The translations under genes and the position numbers were made by a program. The notes beneath the pieces were generated by a model. The model saw nothing but the letters and a program-made list of their open reading frames with translations. It was not told where the DNA came from and made no database searches. Below, piece after piece: positions 22,472 through 33,075 of a DNA stretch of 64,000 bases. Location: contig CATQJL010000001.1 of assembly GCA_958299035.1 (NCBI GenBank), positions 54,548,333 through 54,612,332 on the forward strand, in the 5' to 3' direction. Positions within the stretch are counted from its first letter, which is position 1, and the number at the start of each line of letters is the position of its first letter. The DNA is from Cylicocyclus nassatus. Its lineage: Eukaryota; Nematoda; Chromadorea; Rhabditida; Strongylidae.

Positions 22472-25400
22472 ATGCTTCGACAATTGGCCAGAAAGTCGCT
22501 GCTGTGCACTTCATTCGTTCGGGCTTTGGGCTCTCCAGCTCCTGCCACTAATGTGAGCGTCGATAAGGAGGTAGGCCAATTTTTATTATTGTAGATTCAG
22601 AAACCTTTTTTGTTGCGCGGTTATGCACTGACTGTCATCTTTTCTTAAGTGTTTGATATCAGTCTCAAAGGGCATCTCGGTGTTTTTTTTTGCGTTCGTG
22701 GGGTGGGACCGAGGATTTAAGAAACCATTATCCGTCGGAATCCGGCGCTGACCTTAGCTACAGCATATAGCTAATGCGACCATAAAAGACGACCCGGCTG
22801 CCTCTTACTTTTCGTTGATCTTACTTATCAGATCATAAAGTGGTCCTGCATATGATATGATGTGTTGTTTATCCTCTGGATCGTATACATAACTAATCAT
22901 TTCGCTATCTGTATTCAAGTAATGAATGGGGACCTAAGTTTGCTAACAAATGGTGTTGATGGATGACGTAGAAGTGTCATTTCCGAAGTCTTTTGTTGTT
23001 AAGGATTTCAAAACAAGACTGTCATTGGTAAGGATGACTTCATCTCCCTGAACAATGTACACGTTTTGGGAGGCAGAGGTTCTTCTAAATTCATCAAATA
23101 GAACCCATCTATATTCTGGCGAACAGTTATTGGGATATCTCGATAATGATAAATTCCATGAGAAATCCTAGAGAAACATCAGTTCCTTAGTATTTGCACG
23201 TTATGGTATACTGAGAGAGTATCCAGGATGAGGAATTTTCAGTACCGTGAAAAGATCAGAGGGCAAGACAAATGATGGTTTCAGGATGACCTAATGATGT
23301 GGTAAGTAAATTTTATATGTAATAAGTAAGATTCATAGCCAAAGGAAAGATGAGAAGCAGCTGGGTTGCCTTTTATGGTCGCATTAGCTATATACTGTAG
23401 CTAAGGTCAGCGCCGGATTCCGACGGATAATGGTTTCTGAGAATTTATCGGCAGGGTTGGCTAAAACAAAATGGCCAGTGCAGTCGGGTTATTAACCAGT
23501 AGAACTCGGCCCTTTTTCCGACTAACAACACAAGAAGAATACCAACATGCTCTTGTCGAGGGTCGCTTAGATTCGAACACTCTATGTTTAGGCTTTGATG
23601 AAACTTAGAAAACGTACCGGGTATAGTTACGTGAATTGCCGTAAAGCTCTGGTCCAGTTCGGCTCTGATAATCTGGCTGAAGCAGAGAAATGGTTGAGAG
23701 AACGAGCGAAGACGGAAGGATGGGCAAAAGCGGCTAAGTGAGTACTTTCAGGTGATTATGTTTTTACTTCTGACGTTGTATCTTTTTATCTCCAACCTAT
23801 ATAATTGTCAATTTTCTCATCTGCAAAATCTCGCAGGATTTGAAAATTTTAGACTTAGCGGTCGGGCGACCACTCAAGGACTAATAGCAGTAAAATCCGC
23901 CGAGTCGGTTGCTGTTACTGTTGAAATGAGCTGTGAGACAGACTTTGTTGCACGTGGAGATAACTTCAAAGCTTTGGTAGATTTCTTATTTGGTGTACCT
24001 ACTGCAACCTCACATCTACCTTCATTTTAGTTAGAGACGGTGACTAATTCAGCGTTGGACTATGCTCAGAAGAATGCCCCAGAGCCTGTGCCAGAAAAAA
24101 TAGTCTCAGCTAATTTAGGTAGATCATCAAATCTTCGACTTTTATCCAAGTACTGACTAGTGCGTTTATTGACATGTGAAATACAGGGTGTCCCAAAAAA
24201 TGTGCCTACTGTTTGATTGTAAATAACTCCCTTGTAATGTAGTGTTTCGAGATGTTTCAGGTACCGTTTTGTAGAGCGAGGTCAAACTTAGATTTGCAGT
24301 ATGGAGCGAATCGTCTATCGCTCTTCATTACTGTAGGATTACGGGACAAAATTCGACAAGGATTTTAGGGCCATTGGAGGCTATATTCGGCCTCCGAACC
24401 CAAACAAGCCAAAAACTCTTGTACTACGGTAATGAGAGCCGCTGATTCCGATTTTGAAATTTCCATTTTTCTATGATGCTTCTTTCCAAAGTTATCCCCG
24501 GTAAATCGTAATAACTCAGTTCCCAGCATTTGTCAGAAATGTAATTACAACGTCAAAAAAGCTGAAAACACTCGTAAAAAGTTGTTAGGTAGAATCAGCA
24601 TGCGCGAAAACCCTAATACACAATTTTTCAGAATTTTTGAAAGGAGTTTTATTAAATAGTAAATTTCACATTAAATCCATATGTTGGAAGTTCTTACCGT
24701 AATCCTACAGTAGTGAAGAGAGATCAGTGATTCGCTCTATGCTTTTGAATCTAAGTTCAACCTCGCTCTATAAAATGGCACCTAAAGCTTCTCGAAACAC
24801 ATCATCACAAGAGAGTTATTTACAATCAAACAGTAGGCACATTTTTTTGGGACACTCTGTAGATTGCCTCTCAAAAATCACAACGCAATCTTTTGACTGT
24901 TACGACTGCCGTTATTGTAGTACAAAACAAAATAGCTGGTTGAGATTATAGGAAGGCTATACGTTTTTCCTAACGTAAGTCTTCTGCAGACATCGCTTCT
25001 CTTTCTGATTCCAATGGAAAATCGCTTAATGAAGTGCTGGCTATGACGGTTGGTAAACTTGGTGAAAATATCACTGTACGGTCGATCACGGCACTGTATG
25101 CTCCACAAGGCACCTCATTGTTTTCGGCCGCACATCCGCGAGGTAAGTCTATGAGTCTTTTTCTGCGTTTTTCTATTCATGCAGCTGCGGTTGTTTTCTT
25201 TTATTAGTGAATGCATCTGTATTAAGAAGGAGTGCCATCTGTTAGCATGGGTAAATTTGTGTCCGTGATAGCTCTCCGACGAGATGAGGCACCAGGTCTC
25301 TTTCCCACTGATAGGTTAGCCGCTCAAATTTGTCAGGTTTGTTTTACCCACGTAACCTCTGATGTTCTGCTAGGTTTCAAGAATTTCAAAACCTATCTTC

Positions 25401-25868
25401 ATATTTTGAAGCATGTTATTGGAATGCGATCAGAGACGTTGGGTGAACCACCAAAAACCACCAAAGTAGACGGTCAAGACAAACATAAGAAAGGAAGCAA
25501 GGATGAATTGAATGACTTCGTTGATGTCAAGGTTTGTGACAACTCTCATTTTTTGGACCAAATTATGTGTTGTTACTTGCTTTTATATTTCTTCTTGATC
25601 TTGTTGCTGTTTCTCTAGCGCAGTCTAACTTTGACAATCTAATTTTTGGTCTTTATTACAATCAGCTAGTTATTATTCATTGCTTTAGTCAAATTGAACA
25701 CATTTTTGCAGCACATCATTTCAGACCACTCAGATTGACGAAGACGAGACAGCGCTTTTGCGTCAAGCATTTATGTTGAACCCATCACAGACTGTCTATG
25801 AGTACCTCAAAGGACACCAAGCAGAGGTAGTAGACTTCGTTCGGAGCGAGTTGGGCGCTGCAGAGTGA
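22472..25868 (+). CDS. tsfm-1: Mitochondrial translation elongation factor Ts
   Basis: Eight exons: 22472-22570, 23592-23737, 23853-23994, 24031-24118, 24990-25142, 25227-25336, 25412-25531 and 25725-25868. They join in phase to give 333 aa. EF-Ts recycles GDP-bound mitochondrial EF-Tu. The N-terminus [11 protein letters not shown] is basic and amphipathic, as a matrix-targeting peptide should be. A UBA-like domain follows ([20 protein letters not shown]), then the family signature [12 protein letters not shown], the core with VGKLGENI and SAAHPREGVPS, and the C-terminal ending [10 protein letters not shown]. Introns 1 and 4 carry foldback elements. The acceptors of exons 6 and 7 end in AAG rather than CAG. 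Family assignment is firm; the symbol follows the C. elegans orthologue name. Confidence 0.93.
22731..23437. repeat. Inverted-repeat element in EF-Ts intron 1
   Basis: GAAACCATTATCCGTCGGAA at the left and TTCCGACGGATAATGGTTTC at the right are inverted, with about 85-bp arms that continue through GGCGCTGACCTTAGCTACAG and GCTAATGCGACCATAAAAG. The centre is not palindromic and has no coding content. Length about 707 bp. Confidence 0.8.
24182..24861. repeat. TA-flanked foldback of the CAGGGTGTC family, copy 1 (EF-Ts intron 4)
   Basis: The core runs from CAGGGTGTCCCAAAAAATGT (24184) to the inverted end GGGACACTCTG (24859), with TA on both sides. Arms of about 165 bp include TGTTTGATTGTAAATAACTC and GAGCGAGGT. 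Close relatives are at 45310-45995 and 41769-42419; a degenerate fragment lies at about 60120-60250. Confidence 0.85.
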
Positions 25869-26450
25869 AAAGTTTCCTGAACTTTTGTTTTTGCCATGCC
25901 TGGTGCATAGTCACGTCATTCACAGCTATTAGAGCGTATAAATGCCCAGCACAAATAGGTCTGCTATTTAAAGATAGTCATAGGTAGTAGTAAATTTCTT
26001 TTGTCACAGATGTGTATTCTGATATTTTCATCTAGGATATGCAGATGCCACAGTGAGTAGAGCTATACTTTTTCTATTGTTGTTTTGTTGATCATCGTTG
26101 TTTCGTGCTAGGATTGATAAATTACTAAAAGGCTTTGTAAGCTGTTACATGTTGATAGTTTTGCAAGTGGCCTGCTCACTTCAACGGCACAAAGTTACGG
26201 AGGCAAGAGAGTTCTGAGGCTTCTGCGAGCGATGTCGTGTGCGGCTCCATATTGATTCTCGGCGGCCTCACCACAGAGGCTTCATTTCGTGCACTGTCGT
26301 TAAGCCAGCGATGTAAGGCTATGTTTCGTATTCAACGTTAGAATTTTCATTCCTTGGACTATTAGGAGTGGCAGTGACGGGTCTGTAATGGCTCAAGTGT
26401 TACATTATCTAGTAGTGTAAAGAATACTGTATTGCAATTCCTGTAGCCCT
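25869..26450. other. Downstream of EF-Ts, nothing recognised
   Basis: This should contain the EF-Ts 3' UTR. No clear polyadenylation signal or other feature could be singled out. Confidence 0.35.
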
Positions 26451-26956
26451 CTAAAGCGCTAGGCTTGTTTCTGATTCTGAAAGCTCGTCTTGATTTGATA
26501 TATACTTAGGTAGAATGTACTTATGCACATTTCTGGATCTCAATAGTCTTGCTTCCGAAGCGGTGCCGTATAACTTGTGAAATTTAGTATTCTTCACTTT
26601 GCTTAGGACACTCTCCACACAAAATGTCCTGTAGACATTCAAAAACAACGATTATGAGATAGCGAAACCTCTCAGTTAGTAATCATGTGCCAGATATCGA
26701 ACTCTCTTCCCAGAGGACTCGCTTCCATTTTCTCCCACCAAAAACTCCAAACAAAGTTTTTTCAGTGGTTTAGAACCAGCTAATAAGCGCCTAGACGCTG
26801 CGCTCAGAATCACATGCTCGAAGAATGCAATTACTGTGTATTGCCTCGATGGAACAAAAATATGGGTGTACTTTGACTGACTAGAATTCTTGGTCAGTAA
26901 TCTGCTGCGTTCGTCTTACATGTCCAGTTCCAAGAAGCTACGATACCGCTCGTAAT
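26451..26956 (-). CDS. Candidate 3' exons of an unknown gene
   Basis: Two minus-strand exons fit together: 26956-26920 (frame reading YERYRSFLELD) has donor GTAAGA, and 26628-26451 follows acceptor GTCTACAG. They join in phase and end after QDELSESETSLAL and a stop. The composition (K, E, R, S) looks coding. An upstream exon near 27126-27040 is plausible (RYSPNRRIKGETHRAVLN), but that stretch is also one arm of an inverted repeat, which weakens the model. No family is recognised. Confidence 0.3.
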
Positions 26957-26978
26957 CTGTGAGAAAAGTCATTATAGT

Positions 26979-27357
26979 CCGTCGGAGTTCGGCTAACTTT
27001 GCGTTGCATCGCCATGTCGTACCTCAGAATGGACGAAATCTGAATCCAAATCACCATTCAGCACAGCTCGATGAGTTTCGCCTTTGATGCGCCTGTTTGG
27101 GCTGTATCGAATATCACGGCTGTACAGATTTTTGAATGTAGGTTACTCATTGTGCAATGAATAAGACTCTGAGTGATCTATTTCAAGCAAATATCTAAAA
27201 ATATCCGTGACATTTCACCGACTACGTTGCTTAAACAGGCACATTTATATATCAGAAATTGCACCTCGTCGAGCCGATTTGAATGGTACTTTGTGTTCGG
27301 AATTCGTTTACTCTGAGGCAATATATATGCGACGCAAAGTTCGGCGAATGGAGTGCT
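26979..27357. repeat. Diverged inverted duplication of about 95 bp
   Basis: 26979-27075 (read on the minus strand) resembles 27265-27357 (read on the plus strand): CTCATCGAGC and CTCGTCGAGC, CTGAATGGTG and TTGAATGGTA, ACGCAAAGTT in both. Both arms are open in the matching frame, reading LNGDLDSDFVHSE and LNGTLCSEFVYSE. It could be a foldback element or an inverted copy of an exon. Confidence 0.5.
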
Positions 27358-27633
27358 GTGATTTCCTTCACATTTTACGAGCAGAGTTGTCTTTGACGAC
27401 TCCAACCTTGTTATCGGTTCTCAAACTTTTTTTTTGCATTAAGTGATGAAATAAATTCTAAACTATAACATGTGAGAACATAAGAGAGCTTGAGTCATCA
27501 TGTCGAACACAAGCTTTGGCCGAGTAAATGGTTCATATGGCACAAACGATGAGGCTGCGTAAAGAGTTTCTGATGCCTATATAAATACATTCTCTCCACT
27601 GAGAATTAGAATGGAGAAAGTGAGATGTCGCAC

Positions 27634-27947
27634 TTAAAGGCAGTGGGTCAGCAAAATGGAGCTCTATCAGGTTTTGATAGTGTCGGGTAGTAGACCCTTC
27701 ATACATCGTAGTCCCAACACCATCTCCAAATCATGCGTTAAGCCCTGAATGAAGCTTCAAAACTCTACCAGCCCCACCCACTTCCATTTAGTGGGTGCTA
27801 TTGGTGGAAGGTTGAAGCCGATTTTCGGGACTTACAATTAGCGCATGATTTGGAGGGTGGGTTTGGAGCCACAGTATATTTGGGATGCCTACAAGCTAGC
27901 ACTATCAAAATGACAGGGGTCCATTTTGGCGATCCACTGCTTTTAAA
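27634..27947. repeat. Foldback element, about 310 bp
   Basis: GGCAGTGGGTCAGCAAAATG at the left pairs with CCATTTTGGCGATCCACTGC at the right, and TTTTGATAGTG pairs with CACTATCAAAA. The inner parts (CCAAATCATGCG / GCGCATGATTTGG) also pair. No coding content. Confidence 0.7.
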
Positions 27948-28698
27948 ACATAGCGTCTAGTACTCTATAAAGTTCTTATCCACTTGAAGGGCACTTATGC
28001 GAAGGAAGAAAGGATGAGATGAAAGCACAAAAATTTTCTCTTGCTTAGCCCTCTTCTCTGACTCGACTGTATAATAGCCAAGAAATTCTACATATAGAAT
28101 TGTTCCACAATAATGAGGACCTGTATCTTGATTATGCCATCCCGTATGAAACATTTCTTGGGAATACACGGTGACGTCCGCGCATTAGCTGACGTGATCA
28201 GCTAATCTCCTAGCCAATGCTATTTGCCTGTGCTATAGCCATGAAGCATTCCCAACGGATTATTCGCTGTTGGCAACCACTCATTTAGCATTTTTCAGGT
28301 TATTGACGTAGTCAGTCATTTCCTGCCATAAGTGCTTGCAACAGATGTCCCGCTTTACTTAACGCATCACTGCAATGAAGTTCATTAGAGGTTTACATTA
28401 TATCAGACTAATTTATAAAAGTGCAACGTTCTCTTTCGCTGCTGGTTTCCAGGCTAAAGCTGCTTTTTACACGTTTTTTGTACGTCTGAAAATCTATCTG
28501 TACTATCCAGCCACATTCTTCTTTTCTCAGCCTCGTTTATTCTGAGCACTTTCAATGTAAAAAAAAGGAGAGAAAAAGCCAGCGTCTCGCCAGCTGGATG
28601 AAAAACGTTGGGAAAATGTGGTTGCTTCTATTTTTTTCCTCATTCCGTTGCAGAAAAGCTCTGTGAAAGCCTCATTACCGCCAGTACTGGCTGTCATC

Positions 28699-28824
28699 GG
28701 CCAGGGCTCGGCACGAGCTGGCACTAGGGAAATTTCAAAACGAACCTTTTAACCCTTATCCCCTTTTGCTTTTTGTCCCAAAAACGATACTCGGCTTGAC
28801 CCGGTGCCAGCTGTGCCGAGCCGT
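28699..28824. repeat. Short inverted repeat with GGCTCGGCAC ends
   Basis: GGCTCGGCACGAGCTGGCAC at the left pairs with GTGCCAGCTGTGCCGAGCC at the right. The same terminal motif appears at about 31319 and 32185, 52396 and 63936, which suggests a dispersed family. Confidence 0.65.
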
Positions 28825-29135
28825 CGTCAAGAGAGTGAACGAGTCGTGAAATTTTTAACCTACATATCCGCATGAGTAATTGTGCAAGCGAATCACTTAT
28901 ACATGTGAATGAGTGGAACTGATTTGAAAAATTTTGAAGATCAAAATTCGGTTTGTAAAAAAATTCTCCCAGGCGTAGCTGTCACCACACCCCCAATAAA
29001 TCCGGAAAACTTGAGAAGCATTCCAAAATCTTCTGCTGAAAGAGTTGAGGCCCCCCCCCCTCTCCGTTTACTTTGAAAAATTTCTGTCGGTCGTTCTCCT
29101 CACCTCTCCTTGAAAGAAAACTACTACATGGAATT

Positions 29136-29435
29136 TTAGCTGTATACTACATCTTGAACATCGCTTTTAGACAGCTGGCATCTTTTTTTTTCAGAATTTT
29201 CTTTGGCAATTTTCGCGGACTTTTTTGTCATTGATGTTGTTAAGCTTGCCTTGAGTTGCCAGAATATTCCAGCTGCTTTCGTAGTTCGAGATAAAAGTTT
29301 AATGGAAAATGCGTTGGACAATATGGATTCATTACTTGAGACAACGATAGAGCGAGTTTCTTTATATTGCAGATGATATTGCAGAAGCTTCTCTAGTGGC
29401 GTATTACATTCCAAACCAATCTTCGTCGTTTGCAT
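29136..29435 (-). CDS. Hypothetical 99-aa ORF
   Basis: An ATG-initiated minus-strand frame of 99 codons with a lysine- and serine-rich, plausibly coding composition (TTKIGLECNTPLEKLL, KKSAKIAKENSEKKR). It shows no domain, signal peptide or confirmed splice partner. It may be a single exon or chance. Confidence 0.22.
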   Translation of the reverse strand: MQTTKIGLECNTPLEKLLQYHLQYKETRSIVVSSNESILSNAFSIKLLSRTTKAAGIFWQLKASLTTSMTKKSAKIAKENSEKKRCQLSKSDVQDVVYS

Positions 29436-29779
29436 AGCAATGAAGTCATGCAGCTTTATAAAATTACAATCTGTATGGAATTTATTGTTTCTGACATCAG
29501 TGCGAGGAATAGAGAATACGTGCGCGTCATAGGATGCCCACTCATTTTATCGATATCACTAGGCATTTTCCAGTAGCTGCATTCATGCAAATGTAGCAAA
29601 CTTGTTATGTCCAGTGGTTAAACACCGAATTTTAGAATGGCCTGCTACGACTCATTTTTTTGTTGTTGTTATTTTTTGAAAATTATAGGCATCATGACTG
29701 ATTTTGATGCTTGATTTAGGAAGCTAATTCTGATAAGAATCTTTTTTATACTGCTTTGACTCCAAGCAAGGACAGATAT

Positions 29780-30080
29780 GTGTATAGGCGATTCATAGCA
29801 CGCAAAGACTGCGGACATATCTGCGTCTTTTTAATCGAGCGCGCTTTCGTTTCTCTTACCATCTGCTGTCTCTCCCGAGCACGCACTATCTTGGCTGAAC
29901 GCAACGGCACTTAGTCTTTGCGTGTTATGAATCGTGTATACACATTCACAACATGCAAAGAGCGAGCGCCGTGCATCCGGCCAAGATACTTTGTGTATGG
30001 GCGAGACAGCAGATAGTAAGAGAGAAACAAAAGAGTGTTCGATCAGACAGACGCCGATCGCCCGCAGTCTTTTCGTATAC
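29780..30080. repeat. Two adjoining MITEs sharing a terminus
   Basis: The first copy runs from GTGTATAGGCGATTCATAGC (29780) to GAATCGTGTATACAC (29943). The second starts in the same terminal sequence (GTATACACATTCACAAC) and ends near CAGTCTTTTCGTATAC (30080). The interiors also pair with each other: TCTTACCATCTGCTGTCTC and GAGACAGCAGATAGTAAGA. Both carry CGCAAAGACT-like subterminal repeats. Confidence 0.7.
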
Positions 30081-30142
30081 TTGAACTGTAAAGAACTTTT
30101 CGCGTAAGTGGGTAGATCTCCTTCGCATTCAAGCCTGCTCCC

Positions 30143-30283
30143 ATAGGTAGGCGGCAGACTTACCCGGGTTCAACCTATCCGTCCGGTTTGCTCGTTCGCA
30201 ATTGGTCAATTCAATGATCTGACCAATAGCGAAGAGGTGAACCGCATGAACTTGTACCAGATAAGTCTGGCACCTACCATAGA
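30143..30283. repeat. Small inverted-repeat element
   Basis: CATAGGTAGGCGGCAGACTT at the left pairs imperfectly with AAGTCTGGCACCTACCATAG at the right, enclosing GGTTCAACC / GGTGAACC and GACCAATAGCGAA. About 140 bp, no coding content. Confidence 0.6.
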
Positions 30284-30461
30284 ACGCTCTGTATTACTTC
30301 GCTTGAGCAAAAGAAACTACAAACACACACCTTGACCGAAACTAGTTGATTCCTAGCTTGACGATGCGATTATCGCAATTGCAACTATTTCCGATGGAGG
30401 AGCAGCAAAAGTTAAATGAGCTTACAATAGTGAGCTTCGAGCCAGAGGCGACTATATGTAT

Positions 30462-31240
30462 TAGGTTGGCACATAAGTTTTGCAACTTTTCCCGTAACTT
30501 TAACTTTTTTCCTATTTTATATAGCAATCTCATTTTGTGGCATCATGTAGATCGTGAAGCAAGCTGCAAGCCTGCGCAAACCGTTTGATTTTTGGTAACG
30601 TAGTACAAAAAATCTAAGCATTTTTTGAAAACTGCTGAAAATCGAGGTTTCACGAATTTTTGGCAAACATGAAGCCCTACAAAACCTGATTTAAACATAT
30701 GAAAAAGCAATTATAGGCAGCATGTAGCTGGAAGTTGGCACATTGGAATCAGTGAAAAAGAAATGAAATTTAAACACAAATTAAGGTGGGGCGCCTTTGA
30801 GAAGTTGAACAAGTCAAATGCGTCAAGTTTTGAAGGCAATTTGTCAATAACTAAGCTGCGAAAAGTCAGAATTCGCTATAACTTTGCACTATAGGGTAAT
30901 CCTATGCGGTAAACACGAATATCATATTCATTTGTCGCTAAAATAAAATTCATCTTCTGATCTCATGAACGAGGCCTTTTCATGCGAAACGGATCTCATT
31001 TTTGTGATCAGCATGTCAAATAAGCCCTATAGGCCAAGTTTCAGCGAAATCTGTTGCATTCTAAAATTTTTCCCATAGTACCGTAAACCTACCGTAATCC
31101 TCACATAAGATGGTAAAATTCGGCAAAAATGTGTGCATTAGAAGCTTACATCATATTCCTTATATTGCCAAAAAATGAATGCGCTACGTTCAGATAGACA
31201 ACAGTTATATAAAAAGTTGCATTACTTATGTGCCAACCTA
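30462..31240. mobile_element. Mariner-derived non-autonomous element
   Basis: The core begins GGTTGGCACATAAGTTTTGC and ends GTGCCAACC, with TA duplicated on both sides. TTAGGTTGGCAC-type ends are typical of mariner inverted repeats. Inverted arms are about 30 bp. No transposase remains; the interior contains a diverged copy of the 125-bp unit seen at 10.9-11.7 kb. Confidence 0.7.
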
Positions 31241-31308
31241 ATACATGGTGTCTCAACTAAATATATGGACTGTTTATTCGTTGACACTTCTCCTCTCACA
31301 AAGTATTC

Positions 31309-32194
31309 TGCCGACCCAGGGCCCGGCACGGGTTGGTTTGAAGCGTTTCTGGAAACGAAGTCCTCCATGACTTCGCGAGAATTTACGAAGTCCCTCTTGA
31401 CGTAAAAATCAGTAGGGCAACCCCAAATTAGTCAAAATAACATTAAAAAAGCGAAAAAAGCGCATTTTGAGGTAACTAATGCAACAAAAAAAGCAAAAAG
31501 AAAACATTTCGAGTTGATTAAAGGCTCTGTCATTGAGTAGTGTACCATTTTAGCGCTCAGAATGTCGAGAACCTCCTAGGCCAACCAAATCTGTGGCCTC
31601 AACAATCTGGCAGTGCATTTTTCGCCACATAGTTCAAAGGACACCGCGTGTGATTGGAGCGCAATATCTATCAAGGCGTATAGATTTGCACTACTTTTGG
31701 CTCAAAAGAAGAGGAGAGGCAATAGTTTGACTCGCTCTCTTCACTATATAATAGATTTTTAAGCGTTTTAATCGTCCAAATCAAAAAGGTCCAAAACTTA
31801 TGTGAACTCTCCGGAATTTATGCTCCGAACCAACCCAGTTGGTTCGGTGGTTGGTCTAGAAACCAACAAATCCGGAACGGGTATTCAGACACATAAGTTT
31901 TGGGAACTTTTTACATAACATAGTTTGGAGTAATATTGTATACTCATAGCCCAAATTCGGAGCCATGTGATTGTTTGTGCGCTGTAAACAAGCCAATTGT
32001 TTGCTTGAGTCATGCATTTGAAATTCGCGCGCTTGCGAAAGAACACGTTCAACTCGTGAAACCTGACATGTTCGTCGTGTTTTTTGGCGCTTCCTCCAGG
32101 ACACCTCATAAAAACGATGTCCCCGTTGCTTCTAACTCCAAAAACGAAGTCCAGTTTGACCCCAAACCATCGGTGCCGGGCCCTGTGCCGACCT
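31309..32194. repeat. Inverted repeat with CGGCAC ends
   Basis: GCCGACCCAGGGCCCGGCAC at the left pairs with GTGCCGGGCCCTGTGCCG at the right, and TTGGTTTG and ACGAAGTCC also recur inverted. Pairing fades towards the middle. It belongs with the GGCTCGGCAC-ended sequences elsewhere in the window. Confidence 0.6.
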
Positions 32195-32218
32195 TTAGGT
32201 ATAGGCGATTCCCATGCG

Positions 32219-32365
32219 TATAGCGGGCGTGGCCCTGCAAGCATTTGAACAAGTTGAAAAAGTTGTTAAACGTCCATTCTAAAGCATTACTTTTTTTACT
32301 CTTTAGCTGCCAAAAACTGCCACGCGCATACGTTGGCAAACGTCGGCAAAGCTCCGCCCGCTATA
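32219..32365. repeat. Small inverted-repeat element, TATAGCGGGCG ends
   Basis: TATAGCGGGCGTGGC (32219-32233) pairs with GCTCCGCCCGCTATA (32351-32365). About 147 bp, starting and ending in TA. No coding content. Confidence 0.7.
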
Positions 32366-33075
32366 GAGTAGGGAAAGGACGATACCATTCGTAGAGCTGG
32401 CTACAATTTCAATTTGCAATATAAAGAGAATTACGAATCGTTTTATAGGGAGTTTACCATAGAAACTTCCAGCATACAGCGCAACTGTGAAACGCGCTTT
32501 TTTATTTTTTTTCAAAACTCGCTAAGTCTAACAGCAGGTTTAGTAGGGGGTTCAATACATTTCTCCACAATTCTTATAACATTTTGAGGCTAAGCAGCTG
32601 TCGAGCACACAGTTCATCGATAGCAAGAACAACGTAGTGAATTTGATTAGATGTGGAATAACGAACTGGGCTGATACGTAGGATCCAAGATTATTTGTTA
32701 CGATGGTAAGTTCCGTAACCGGCGCAATTTTTGCTAGCAGCGTTGGCGTACATCTATCTTTCAAACCTTTATAAATATGCAGATGAGCGAAATCCCATAT
32801 TATGAGGCATAGTTGTTTCAAGTGGTCAAGAACATAATTTCAATCAAATTTTTTTTAAATGCTCAACCGCATAGAAAAACATGTTATCGTTTCAAATGAT
32901 GATGATGTAAGTGATGTAAATGATGTAAGTTTATGCAAACTTATCATCAATGCTACGTGATACTTCTTAAATCTTCCGATCCTCGAGGGACTGCTGTAAA
33001 AACTTCAAATCAAAACTCAACAAATGCAGACAGCAGCAGAATAGTCCTTCATAATCTCGCATATTATCGCTTTCT

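Noticed and set aside
32552..32821. 89-aa minus ORF as an F-box-like gene
   Set aside because: The plus strand of the same segment is equally protein-like and no F-box motif is present.
32880..32932. GATGAT/GTAAGTGATGTAAAT tandem as a regulatory array
   Set aside because: A short, imperfect simple repeat with no sign of function.
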